Positions 1-9,396 of a DNA stretch of 64,000 nucleotides are shown one piece after another (the stretch's first letter is position 1; each line of letters starts with the position of its first letter). The DNA lies in NCBI GenBank assembly GCA_021777135.1, contig JAJYDX010000001.1:524947-588946 (forward strand), in the 5' to 3' direction. A program made the translations under genes and the position numbers. The stretch comes from a bacterium. GTDB lineage: Bacteria; SZUA-79; Acidulodesulfobacterales; Acidulodesulfobacteraceae. Below the pieces are notes generated by a model. It saw only the letters and a list, made by a program, of their open reading frames with translations. It ran no database searches and had not been told where the DNA came from.

Positions 1-581
1 AAAACCATAATAGTAGCAATGATTAATGATATTAGTAAAGCAAGGTCTAATATGTAGGAAAATTTTGAACTGAATTTAATTATTTTTGTTTCAAATTTTG
101 TAGCCGCGATATAAAACTTGCCTTCGTTTATATAAGAACTGATTATGATATCAAGATTGATATCTATAATTTTATTAACGGATGCAATTAGTTCATCTCT
201 CTTGTCAGAACTTGAAAAATTCTTAATAATTATGCTGTGTATAAAATTCCTTATATAATTCATAGTCGCGCTTACATAGTGAGAAGGTAATTTTATTTCC
301 GCGTGAACTTCTCCTATCCTCTTTAATTTTCGCAAATATTCGTTATTATAAACTCCGGAAAAAAGCCCCATAAACCAAAATTTTAATTTTTCCTGATGCC
401 TGTTTCTAATTTCTTCGTTAGGCAAAAATTTGCTAAAATCTTCAAAATTAGAAATAAATGAATAAGTGCCGGAAATAAAATCGTTTGCGTTTAAACCCAT
501 TAATTCGTTTAACTGCATTAAGTTTGAAACGTCGTTATCCGTAAATGAATAAATTAGCTTTATTTTATCTAGAGTTTCCAT
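1..581 (-). CDS. Globin-coupled sensor, N-terminal protoglobin domain followed by a hydrophobic segment (truncated at the window edge)
   Basis: Own translation of the minus strand from ATG at 581: METLDKIKLIYSFTDNDVSNLMQLNEL...NRHQEKLKFWFMGLFSGVYNNEYLRKLKRIGEVHAEIKLPSHYVSATMNYIRNFI...FSYILDLALLISLIIATIMV. The 'YLRKLKRIGEVHAEIKLP' stretch matches the proximal-His region of the protoglobin/globin-coupled sensor family. Open to base 1; not in the supplied ORF track. Confidence 0.8.
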   Translation of the reverse strand, partial: METLDKIKLIYSFTDNDVSNLMQLNELMGLNANDFISGTYSFISNFEDFSKFLPNEEIRNRHQEKLKFWFMGLFSGVYNNEYLRKLKRIGEVHAEIKLPSHYVSATMNYIRNFIHSIIIKNFSSSDKRDELIASVNKIIDINLDIIISSYINEGKFYIAATKFETKIIKFSSKFSYILDLALLISLIIATIMV

Positions 582-823
582 ATTTTAAATTATACATTAA
601 AATTATTATGCCGGCAATTTATAAATTTATAAATTGCATTAAAATTTCTTTGAGATTAACCATCAATATGCTATAATACGTATATATTAATATCACAATA
701 TATTATTAAATTTTAATAAATATAAAAATACAATAAAATAAAAAAAAGGAAAAATAATTTAGTTATATATTATATATGTATCTTATAATATTAAATTAAA
801 AGTTAAACTGTCTGGGGGATTAA

Positions 824-2263
824 ATGGCAAGCATAGTGGTTCTAGGAACGGGTTTTGCGGGAAATACTGCAGCATTAAATTTAAAGAAAGAGCTGGGATA
901 TAAACATGACGTTATTGTTATATCGCCCCGCAAAAATTTTTGCTATGTTCCTTCACTTGTATGGGTCGGCGTAGGTTCTATGAAACCGGAACAGACGATT
1001 TTCGATCTTGAGCCAGTTTACAAAAGACACGGAATTATATTTAAGGAAGGGGCGGCTGAGGAGATTCATCCTGATAGTATCGACCAATACGTCGTCGTGA
1101 AATATTCAAACGGAAAAACCGAGCAGGTTAAATATGACTATTTAATAAATGCTACAGGCCCTAAGCTTAATTATGCTGCGACGCCAGGACTTGGACCTGA
1201 TGCCGGTTATTCCGATTCTATATGTACTTTGCCTCATGCCATAAAAACGCGCGATAATTATTTAAAAGCCGTAGAAAACATGAAACACGGAAAAAGGCAA
1301 AAGTTTGTAGTAGGTACAGGACACGGAACTGCTACTTGCCAAGGAGCCGCATTTGAATTTATACATAATTTAGAATTTGACCTGAACAGGCGCGGAGTGC
1401 GCAGCTATGCAGATATAATATGGGTATCAAATGAGCCGGCTCTCGGAGATTTTGGGGTAGGAGGAGTAGTTGTAAAAAAGAACGGAAACTTGGTTTCAGG
1501 TAAGCTTTTTGCTGAATCTACTTTTTTAGAAAAAGGCATAAAATGGGTGGAAAGGGCGCACGTGCGCAAGGTTGAAGAAGGTTCATTGGATTATATAAAC
1601 ATAGAAGGAGAAGAAAATAAGCTGGATTTTGACTTTGCCATGCTTATACCGCCATTTGCCGGTATTCCAATAGCTTATATAGATAAAGACGGAAATGACA
1701 TTAAAAGTCAAATGTGCGTTCCGAGCGGGTTTATGAAAGTCGATGCCGATTATGATTCTGCCGCAAAACCATTCGAAGAATGGAAAAATTCAGATTGGCC
1801 TAAAAAATATAATAATTCTGTTTATAAAAATATATTTGCAGCCGGTATCGCTTTTGCCCCGCCGCACCCAATAAGCAAGCCCTTTAAAACTCCTGATGGA
1901 ACGCTTATAGTTCCTAGTCCGCCAAGGACAGGCATGGCATCTGGAATAATAGGACATACCGTTGCGCTTTCTATTATAGATATGGTAAAAAATGGTTTAG
2001 AGGAACCAACGCAGCATGCATCTATGACTGAATTTGGAGCAATATGCATAACTTCAATGGGCAAATCCATGACGCGGGGTTCTGCTGCACTGCTGACTAT
2101 GGATCCCGTCGTTCCAAACTATGAAAAATATAAATTCGGCAGAAATCTAAATTATACTTTTGGAGATATAGGTCTTGCCGGACACTGGGTTAAATATATG
2201 CTTCACTATTTATTTATGTGGAAGATGAAGGGAAAATTTTTATGGCAGTTTATTCCTGATTAA
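824..2263 (+). CDS. Sulfide:quinone oxidoreductase-like FAD/NAD(P)-dependent oxidoreductase
   Basis: N-terminal Rossmann motif VVLGTGFAGNTAA; ISPRKNFCYVPSLVWVGVG resembles SQR; Cys in SDSICTLPHA, GTATCQGAAFE and SQMCVPSG; C-terminal amphipathic segment HWVKYMLHYLFMWKMKGKFLWQFIPD. Confidence 0.8.
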   Translation: MASIVVLGTGFAGNTAALNLKKELGYKHDVIVISPRKNFCYVPSLVWVGVGSMKPEQTIFDLEPVYKRHGIIFKEGAAEEIHPDSIDQYVVVKYSNGKTEQVKYDYLINATGPKLNYAATPGLGPDAGYSDSICTLPHAIKTRDNYLKAVENMKHGKRQKFVVGTGHGTATCQGAAFEFIHNLEFDLNRRGVRSYADIIWVSNEPALGDFGVGGVVVKKNGNLVSGKLFAESTFLEKGIKWVERAHVRKVEEGSLDYINIEGEENKLDFDFAMLIPPFAGIPIAYIDKDGNDIKSQMCVPSGFMKVDADYDSAAKPFEEWKNSDWPKKYNNSVYKNIFAAGIAFAPPHPISKPFKTPDGTLIVPSPPRTGMASGIIGHTVALSIIDMVKNGLEEPTQHASMTEFGAICITSMGKSMTRGSAALLTMDPVVPNYEKYKFGRNLNYTFGDIGLAGHWVKYMLHYLFMWKMKGKFLWQFIPD

Positions 2264-2335
2264 AATAATATATTATAGTATTTTTATTGTTTAAAATACA
2301 GAAAACAATAACGGGGAGGGAGTAAATAAAATATT

Positions 2336-2530
2336 ATGGAAGATAAAAACATAAAAGACTTAACAGAATACGTTCCTTATTCTAAAGAAGCCAGGTCGTT
2401 TATGGCGCCTACTAAATATACGGTATTTATAAGAACGTTTATTCCATGGCAGTTATTTAAGTTTGCATATTACAATCTGAAGATGTTGAAAGTTTTATCT
2501 AAGGGACACGGCAGGTTTCTTGATGATTAA
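2336..2530 (+). CDS. Small 64-aa protein of unknown function downstream of the SQR-like gene
   Basis: ORF with ATG at 2336 on the same strand, 72 bp after the SQR stop, purine-rich ggggaggga upstream; hydrophobic/amphipathic middle segment. Confidence 0.6.
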   Translation: MEDKNIKDLTEYVPYSKEARSFMAPTKYTVFIRTFIPWQLFKFAYYNLKMLKVLSKGHGRFLDD

Positions 2531-2560
2531 TGTTTTTTTAAAATAGCTGCAAATAAATAC

Positions 2561-2606
2561 GAAAGGCACCCGCTTTGCAAATAAAATTGGATGCCTTTCT
2601 TTTATT
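2561..2606. terminator. Rho-independent-type terminator between convergent genes
   Basis: Inverted arms gaaaggca (2561-2568) and tgcctttc (2592-2599) followed by ttttatt; lies between the convergent stops of the 64-aa ORF and SOD. Confidence 0.6.
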
Positions 2607-2621
2607 GGGCAGGATTAGCTG

Positions 2622-3203
2622 TTAAGAGCCATAATTATCGGATGCGAATTTCCAATTTACAAGGTTCCAAAAATGTTCTATATAGCTAGGTCTGGCATTG
2701 CGATAATCGATATAATAGGCATGTTCCCATACATCGCAGGTAAGAATAGCGGTTTTGCCAGACGTCATAGGCGTGCCGGCATTGTTTGTCGCCATTAACT
2801 CTATCGAACCGTCTTGATTTTTCACAAGCCACGCCCAACCGGACCCAAATAGAGTAGCAGCTGTCTGGCTGAATTGTTTTTTAAAATCTTCAAAAGTACC
2901 AAACTTAGATTCAATTGCTTTTCCGAGGTTTCCTCCGGGATACCCTTCGCTTTTAGGAGACAGGCAATTCCAATAAAAAGTATGATTCCATACCTGCGCA
3001 GCGTTATTAAAAATACCTCCAGACGATTTTTTAACAATGTCTTCCAATGCCTGGTCCTGAAATTCCGTACCTTTAATAAGATTATTTAGATTATTTACGT
3101 ATGCATTATGGTGTTTTCCATAATGATACTCAAGCGTCTCCTTAGAAATATGCGGTTGCAGCGCATCCATAGCATAAGGCAATTCGGGTAATTTGTGTTC
3201 CAT
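2622..3203 (-). CDS. sodB: Superoxide dismutase (Fe/Mn family, Fe-type-like)
   Basis: Translation [40 protein letters not shown]...[18 protein letters not shown]...[28 protein letters not shown], with Fe/Mn-SOD metal ligands. Confidence 0.95.
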   Translation of the reverse strand: MEHKLPELPYAMDALQPHISKETLEYHYGKHHNAYVNNLNNLIKGTEFQDQALEDIVKKSSGGIFNNAAQVWNHTFYWNCLSPKSEGYPGGNLGKAIESKFGTFEDFKKQFSQTAATLFGSGWAWLVKNQDGSIELMATNNAGTPMTSGKTAILTCDVWEHAYYIDYRNARPSYIEHFWNLVNWKFASDNYGS

Positions 3204-3358
3204 TTAATACTCCTTATATTAAAAGTTATACTTGTTTTATTAATAATTATATCACAACTTTTTTTATAAAAAGTAAACATCGGAAATATTTATCAATGGC
3301 TTTTAAAACGTAAATTATTAATAAGCGCTACTAATTGCGCAATAACAACAACAGCTAA

Positions 3359-3451
3359 AAATATAATGAGGATAAGATGAAGCTGATTAATAAGGTATAT
3401 TTTGTATTGTCGGACCCGCAAAAAAGAAAAGAGTATAATTTTTTAGGATAA
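3359..3451 (+). pseudogene. Remnant of a DnaJ J-domain (C-terminal half)
   Basis: Frame from 3359 reads KYNEDKMKLINKVYFVLSDPQKRKEYNFLG-stop, closely matching the J-domain helix III-IV consensus (INxAYEVLSDPxKRxxYD); in-frame stop at 3356 and no HPD-containing upstream half visible. Confidence 0.5.
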
Positions 3452-3488
3452 ACCACATTTGTGAAAGCTTAAATGGCTTGTTTTTGAG

Positions 3489-3564
3489 TGGTGAGCCGCG
3501 CGGGAGTCGAACCCACGACCACCTGATTAAAAGTCAGGTGCTCTACCTGCTGAGCTAGCGGCTC
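3489..3564 (-). tRNA. tRNA-Lys (anticodon TTT), CCA encoded
   Basis: Reverse complement GAGCCGCTAGCTCAGCAGGTAGAGCACCTGACTTTTAATCAGGTGGTCGTGGGTTCGACTCCCGCGCGGCTCACCA folds as a cloverleaf; anticodon loop CTTTTAA gives TTT. Confidence 0.95.
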
Positions 3565-3609
3565 TTATATAATTGTAAACTTTTTATTGACTTACTTAAT
3601 AAGTAATAA

Positions 3610-3759
3610 TTATAAAGATAAAGGAAGAATTTTAGTTAAATCTGGAAAATTATAATTAAGACCCGTAGCTGAGTATATGCTGAGTCCAACTATTACTATA
3701 ACGCTGATAACCATAACTATCCACATTACTTTAGTAAAATGCTTGTTATTGTCTTCCAT
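3610..3759 (-). CDS. Small single-pass membrane protein (49 aa)
   Basis: Own translation: MEDNNKHFTKVMWIVMVISVIVIVGLSIYSATGLNYNFPDLTKILPLSL-stop; RBS-like ggagaaa upstream; predicted TM helix. Below the ORF track length cutoff. Confidence 0.5.
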   Translation of the reverse strand: MEDNNKHFTKVMWIVMVISVIVIVGLSIYSATGLNYNFPDLTKILPLSL

Positions 3760-4001
3760 ATAATTTCTCCTTATTTATAGAGTTAAGTTATATTTTAAAC
3801 TTCAATATTTTAACAAAGAAATATTAAAAATGCAAGACATAAATTGCAACTTGTAAAAAGATTCTTTTTTGAACTTTTGCCTTATATTAGAAAATTAATT
3901 TTTTTTATCAGCAATTTTAGGATGCTTGATTCAATTGACAATGTAAAGCCTAAATTATATAATATTTATATTGTTTTACGTTAATGAAGTAAATAAAATA
4001 T

Positions 4002-4613
4002 ATGTTTAATATATATTTAATTGGGGATAAGAATTTTTTTAAAGACGAAGATAGTTATCTAGAGGCATTAGACGTATGTTTTTACAACGGCGTTGAAGCA
4101 TTTCAATTAAGGCAGAAAGATATAAGTATTAACGATTTTATCAAATTAGGCAAAAAAATTAAACTGTTGTTAAAAAAATATAATGGAGTAAAATTTTTTG
4201 TTAACGACAGGATAGATGCGGCACTGGCGCTTGAAGCCGACGGCGTGCATTTAAATGTCAATAGTACTCCGGTTAAGGAAGTTAAGGGAAAGATTAAAAA
4301 TCTCAAAATATTTTATTCTTCCCATTCTATAGAAGAAGCCATAAAAGCGGAAAAAGATGGTGCCGATTTTATCACTTTCAGTCCTGTTTATAAGACAAAA
4401 AACCAAGAATTTCAACAAGGGGCAGATATGCTTGGAAGAGCCGTTCATTCCGTTAATATACCCGTTTTTGCCTTAGGAGGCATCAACGAGAGTAATATAC
4501 TAGAAATTAAGAAAGCCGGAGCGGAGTATATCGCAGTTCAGTCCGGCATATTAAAAAAAACTGATATAGGCGAAGCAGTTAAAGAAATATTTCGGATTCT
4601 CCATTCAAATTAA
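4002..4613 (+). CDS. thiE: Thiamine-phosphate synthase
   Basis: YLIGDKNFF..., FQLRQKD, FFVNDRIDAALALEADGVHL, FITFSPVYKTK, VFALGGINESNI: ThiE/TenI family. Confidence 0.85.
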   Translation: MFNIYLIGDKNFFKDEDSYLEALDVCFYNGVEAFQLRQKDISINDFIKLGKKIKLLLKKYNGVKFFVNDRIDAALALEADGVHLNVNSTPVKEVKGKIKNLKIFYSSHSIEEAIKAEKDGADFITFSPVYKTKNQEFQQGADMLGRAVHSVNIPVFALGGINESNILEIKKAGAEYIAVQSGILKKTDIGEAVKEIFRILHSN

Positions 4614-4694
4614 TTTTTTCGACGAATTATTATATTAGGCAATATAACAGCAACAATAAGAACTAAACATTTTAATTAAATAGGAAACTATATA

Positions 4695-5993
4695 ATGGAA
4701 TACTTAAATCAGATAGAAGCCGCAAGAAAAAATATAATCACCGAAGAAATGAAAATTTGTGCCGAGGCAGAAAGCGTTTCCCCTGAAATGATATGCCACG
4801 ATATAATGAACGGCTGGACGGTTATAACCAAGAACCGTTTAAGGGATATAAGTCCGCTCGCAGTCGGTAAAGGTTTAAAGACTAAGATTAATGCTAATAT
4901 TGGCTCTTCCGGCGACAACCACAGTATTAAAGAAGAATTAGAAAAGTTATTTACCGCCGTAAAAAGCGGAGCGGACGCTGTAATGGACCTTTCTACAGGC
5001 GGTAATATTATTGAATTTAGGCGAGATATTCTTAAAAATTCTACAGTTCCTGTCGGGACAGTTCCGCTTTACGAAGCGTTTCAACCTGCTGTTGAAAGCG
5101 GCGGTATTAATGATTCAAGTTTTATAGATAAATTTGACCCTGAATATCTTTTTGAAGTCATAGAAAGACAGTGCGAAGAAGGAGTAGATTTTATTACCGT
5201 TCACTGTGGATTGACTTTAGATGCCATAAAAACGATGAATTTACAGACCAGAGTTATGGGAATAGTTTCACGGGGCGGATCCTTGATTGCCTCATGGATG
5301 TTAAGGAAAAATAAAGAAAATCCTTTATATGAAGATTTTGGCAGGCTCTTGAAAATAGCAAAGAAAAACGACGTAGTTTTAAGCCTTGGCGACGGGTTAA
5401 GACCTGGTTGCCTTAATGATGCTACCGATAGAGCGCAGGTTACTGAACTTGTTACGCTTGGCGAATTGCAGAAAAAAGCTCTCGAAGAAGGAGTGCAAGT
5501 TATGATAGAAGGTCCCGGACACGTTCCGCTAAATCAGGTTGAAGCAAATATTAAATTGGAAAAAAGTCTCTGCAACGGCGCGCCTTTTTATGTGCTTGGT
5601 CCTTTGGTTACCGATATAGCGCCTGGCTATGACCATATAACAAGCGCTATAGGCGGTGCAATAGCAGCTGGAGCCGGAGCAGATTTTCTCTGTTACGTCA
5701 CCCCTGCGGAGCACTTAAGACTTCCCTCTGTAGCGGATGTTAAAGACGGCGTTATAGCTTCAAAGATTGCTGCCCACGCAGGAGATATAGCAAAAGGCAT
5801 AAAAGGATCGTTAGATATAGATTTAGAAATGAGCAGAAACCGGCGCGCTATGAACTGGGAGAAGCAGTATGAATGTGCGTTAGATCCTGAAAAAGCAAAA
5901 GAAATGAGAGCTTCTCTTCCGTTAAAAGACGATAAGGTCTGCTCTATGTGCTCTTCTTATTGTTCAATTAAATTGAACGCTTCTTTTAAATAA
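4695..5993 (+). CDS. thiC: Phosphomethylpyrimidine synthase (HMP-P synthase)
   Basis: ThiC motifs (NANIGSSGD, VDFITVHCGL, SRGGSLIASWM, EGPGHVPLNQVEANIKLEK) and C-terminal radical SAM cysteines VCSMCSSYCSIK. Confidence 0.97.
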   Translation: MEYLNQIEAARKNIITEEMKICAEAESVSPEMICHDIMNGWTVITKNRLRDISPLAVGKGLKTKINANIGSSGDNHSIKEELEKLFTAVKSGADAVMDLSTGGNIIEFRRDILKNSTVPVGTVPLYEAFQPAVESGGINDSSFIDKFDPEYLFEVIERQCEEGVDFITVHCGLTLDAIKTMNLQTRVMGIVSRGGSLIASWMLRKNKENPLYEDFGRLLKIAKKNDVVLSLGDGLRPGCLNDATDRAQVTELVTLGELQKKALEEGVQVMIEGPGHVPLNQVEANIKLEKSLCNGAPFYVLGPLVTDIAPGYDHITSAIGGAIAAGAGADFLCYVTPAEHLRLPSVADVKDGVIASKIAAHAGDIAKGIKGSLDIDLEMSRNRRAMNWEKQYECALDPEKAKEMRASLPLKDDKVCSMCSSYCSIKLNASFK

Positions 5994-6015
5994 GATTAAT
6001 TTTAAATAAAAAATA

Positions 6016-6957
6016 ATGGAAGAACTTAATAAAGAAGTGCGGAATATAAGCCGTATTATTTCAGAAGTATATGAAGAGTTTAAAAATCTTCGTAAAATCG
6101 ATTATAAAGTCCATAGCGCTATAAAATATGATTTATCCGATTTAGATAGGTTCGGTTCTTTCAAATTTTTTAAAATAAATGGCGGATATCTTTTAAAGCC
6201 CGTAATTGATGAAAATGCTGATGCCAAAGAATCTGGCAGCAACGGTGCAAGCGGTTACCATTTGTCGTTATCAGATTTTATAGGAATAGACAATATAATC
6301 AAAGATGTTTTTAGGAATACCATGAAATTTGCTTCTGGAAAACCAGCCAATAACGTACTTTTATGGGGTGACAGAGGCACTGGCAAATCTTCGCTTATAA
6401 GGTCGATTGCAAAATCGTTCGGCGAGCCGCCTTATTTGAACAGGATTAAATTTATTGAAGTAGTCGAAGATACCGCCGAACTTATATATGAGCTAATAAC
6501 TGTTATCAAGGCTAAACCGTATCGTTTTATACTAATTTTCGACGATATTGCGTTTGACGCTGATTCTCCTTTTTATAAAAAACTTAAGTCTATTCTCGAC
6601 GGCGGAATTGATGAACTCCCTGAAAATATAATAGTTTATGCTACATCTAATAAACGTCATCTTACCACAGAAAAATTTTCCACGGAAAATAAGGATTCAG
6701 ATTTTATACATCCGGAGGAGGAAGCAGAAGAGGGTCTTTCATTAAGCGACAGATTTGGCTTGACTTACGGATTATATAGTTTTAATCAGGAAACATATTT
6801 AAAAATAGTGGAATTGTATTTAAAAAAATATGAAGTTAAAATATCTTCGGTAGATATGGAAGGCGTTAGAAAAAATGCTATAAATTATGCCCTTATCAAG
6901 GGATCAAGGTCCGGAAGAACTGCAAAGCAGTTTGCTATAAGCTTAATTAAAGACTGA
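6016..6957 (+). CDS. DUF815-family AAA ATPase
   Basis: Walker A NVLLWGDRGTGKSSLIRS, Walker B FILIFDDIAF, SILDGGIDELPENIIVYATSNKRHL typical of DUF815. Confidence 0.85.
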   Translation: MEELNKEVRNISRIISEVYEEFKNLRKIDYKVHSAIKYDLSDLDRFGSFKFFKINGGYLLKPVIDENADAKESGSNGASGYHLSLSDFIGIDNIIKDVFRNTMKFASGKPANNVLLWGDRGTGKSSLIRSIAKSFGEPPYLNRIKFIEVVEDTAELIYELITVIKAKPYRFILIFDDIAFDADSPFYKKLKSILDGGIDELPENIIVYATSNKRHLTTEKFSTENKDSDFIHPEEEAEEGLSLSDRFGLTYGLYSFNQETYLKIVELYLKKYEVKISSVDMEGVRKNAINYALIKGSRSGRTAKQFAISLIKD

Positions 6958-7061
6958 AAAATAATTTTTACAAAAAAATTTTAAAAATTATATAATTTTT
7001 AAAATGTGACGATATATTAATAATTTAAATTAACATTAATTAAAAATAAAAAAACAAAAAA

Positions 7062-9383
7062 ATGGCAGAGATTAAGTATTCCGCTGGATATAGACCTAAA
7101 ATTTCTATAAGAGCTAAATTAATACTATCTTTTTCTTTAGCCGTTTTAATCCCGTTAATACTTTTAGCCCTTGCAAACACTTATATATTTAGAAACCAGA
7201 CCAAGAAAGAAAGCCTGAATAAAGTCCATATTACGTTAAGCGGGGCTAAGAGGATTTATTATTCTCAGGCTAATCGCTTAAAAAACGGGTTCTTAGTAAG
7301 TTCTTACAACAGTTATTTGATAAGCGCCGTTGTTAATAAAAATATTTCTTTCCAGAATACTTTAATTAAATCTTATAAAGCCGCTTTTAATTTTGCCGAC
7401 TACATAGGAATTGCAAATAGGGATGGATTGGTTACTGCTTCAACTAGCGGAAGCAGCGGCTTCAAGCCTGCCTTAGGTGGCATTATGTTCGAAGCTTTAA
7501 GGACCGGTTTTCCCGTAGTTAAATCTGCTATTATTAGAAAATCAACTCTTGCAAGAATGGGGATTGAGACATTCGCAGGCTCTTCAAATATGTTTTTGGT
7601 AACTTATGTTCCTCTTTTATACTATGGACATCCGGTAGGAGCTATCTTCGGTCTTATAAACTTAAGCAATAACGGTTATCTTCCGGAAACAATCTATAAC
7701 GAATATCACCTTAAAACCGCTGTTTTTGCGTCTCTTTTCAACAGGCAGGTATGCCTTTCAACATTAAAAATTCCTGGAAACATTTTCGGCCAAGGTTCTA
7801 GGCTTCCAGAGGATATTCACAACCAGGTGATGAATGGAAAGGATTTTATAAGAGAACTTAATTACAACGGGCAAACCGTTTTTGCCGCATTTCATCCCAT
7901 AAAAAACATAGACGGCAGGGTTATAGGCTCTATAGCCGTATTTATTTCAAACAGGCATTACATAAGCTTGTTTAGAAAGACCGCAGAATATGCAATATTT
8001 ATTATCTTAATAGGTTTAATTATATCACTAGTTATTTCGTATTTTGCATCAAAAGATACTTTAAATCCGATATCCGCTATAGGAACTGCCATTAAAGATT
8101 TTACTTCAGGAGATTTAGATACAAAGCTAGTTATCAATACCAACGATGAATTTGAGAACATAGGAAAGGGTTTTACTGAAATGGCTATGAAGGTTAAAGA
8201 CAGAGAAGAAAGAATGCAAAAATATAATTCGTTTTCCGATTTTTTGGTAGGTTCTTTGGATTTCGATAAAATAATAACCTCAACTTTGAATATTTTAGAG
8301 GAACTTCTTAACATATCTTCCGGAATAATTTACGTTTACAGCAAAAGCGGCAAATTTACGGCATCAGACGAAGAAGACAGTAAAAAAAGCAATAATAATC
8401 AAGCTGCCGCGGAAATTAACAATCCTGATGATGAAAATTTAGGTGAATCGTCGAAAAATGAAGAAGGTTTTTTAATACCGTGGCAGTTTTACGGCATAAG
8501 AAAATTTGTAGCTAATAAGATAAATGCTTCGGATGGAATGGCGGGACACTGTCTTAAAGACAGAAAGACTATATGGTTTCACGATATTCCAGAAAACGCC
8601 ATGATTTTAAAAGAAAAACTCTTGGAAAAAGAAGGAGCCGGTACGGCTATGGATTACGGTTTTTGCGAGGTATTTCCAAAAGATATAATATGGCTTCCCA
8701 TGTATGTCGGAGATATAAACATCGGCGTTTTAATGGTTTCTTCTATATATGGTTTTAAAAAAGAGGATATAGTATTTTTAGAGCATGCCGTTAAAGAACT
8801 TTCGGTATCTTTGGATAACGCAAAAATACACAGAAAGGTAAATGAGCTTTCAATAACCGATGAGCTTACAGGTCTTTACAACAGAAGAAAAATGGACGAA
8901 GTTTTAGAATTTGAATTCAATAAAGCTAAAAGATACAGGAGCAGCTTGTCTGTTATGATATTAGATATAGATCATTTTAAACAAATTAACGATTTTTACG
9001 GACATAAAGTAGGCGATATAGTTTTATCGCAAATAGGCTCTATTTTAAAGCACAATATTAGAAATATAGACATAGCCACGAGATATGGAGGAGAAGAGTT
9101 TGTAATAATTCTGCCCCAGACAGATTTTGACGGAGCAGTTCTATCAGCCAAAAAATTAAAAAACCTGATAAAGAATTACAGGTTTACTCAGTTAAAGGGT
9201 GAAGTTACTATTTCTATAGGTATAGCTAATATGCCGGATGAAAGAATAAATACAGTCGACGATATATTAAAAATTGCCGACGATTTCCTTTATGAGGCGA
9301 AAAACAGCGGCAGAAACAGGATAATGGGGGAATATAAGGGGCGAAAAGCAGAGGTATTCGAGGACGACGATATCCCTAAATAA
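7062..9383 (+). CDS. Membrane diguanylate cyclase: dCache-like periplasmic region, HAMP, GAF-like, GGDEF
   Basis: Two TM segments, HAMP-like region, GGDEF domain with DELTGLYNRR...RNIDIATRYGGEEFVIILPQT (active site GGEEF, I-site RxxD five residues upstream). Confidence 0.9.
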   Translation: MAEIKYSAGYRPKISIRAKLILSFSLAVLIPLILLALANTYIFRNQTKKESLNKVHITLSGAKRIYYSQANRLKNGFLVSSYNSYLISAVVNKNISFQNTLIKSYKAAFNFADYIGIANRDGLVTASTSGSSGFKPALGGIMFEALRTGFPVVKSAIIRKSTLARMGIETFAGSSNMFLVTYVPLLYYGHPVGAIFGLINLSNNGYLPETIYNEYHLKTAVFASLFNRQVCLSTLKIPGNIFGQGSRLPEDIHNQVMNGKDFIRELNYNGQTVFAAFHPIKNIDGRVIGSIAVFISNRHYISLFRKTAEYAIFIILIGLIISLVISYFASKDTLNPISAIGTAIKDFTSGDLDTKLVINTNDEFENIGKGFTEMAMKVKDREERMQKYNSFSDFLVGSLDFDKIITSTLNILEELLNISSGIIYVYSKSGKFTASDEEDSKKSNNNQAAAEINNPDDENLGESSKNEEGFLIPWQFYGIRKFVANKINASDGMAGHCLKDRKTIWFHDIPENAMILKEKLLEKEGAGTAMDYGFCEVFPKDIIWLPMYVGDINIGVLMVSSIYGFKKEDIVFLEHAVKELSVSLDNAKIHRKVNELSITDELTGLYNRRKMDEVLEFEFNKAKRYRSSLSVMILDIDHFKQINDFYGHKVGDIVLSQIGSILKHNIRNIDIATRYGGEEFVIILPQTDFDGAVLSAKKLKNLIKNYRFTQLKGEVTISIGIANMPDERINTVDDILKIADDFLYEAKNSGRNRIMGEYKGRKAEVFEDDDIPK

Positions 9384-9396
9384 TTTATAAAAATTT

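Noticed and set aside
3240-3564. tRNA-Lys as an integrative-element attachment site
   Set aside because: No direct repeat of the tRNA 3' end nearby and no integrase in the window; only the J-domain relic hints at past rearrangement.
3760-4001. TPP riboswitch upstream of thiE-thiC
   Set aside because: I looked for the conserved CUGAGA and the downstream THI-box elements and did not see them; an Infernal search would be decisive.
7958-8314. 118-aa minus-strand ORF
   Set aside because: Antisense to the HAMP/GAF region of the diguanylate cyclase.
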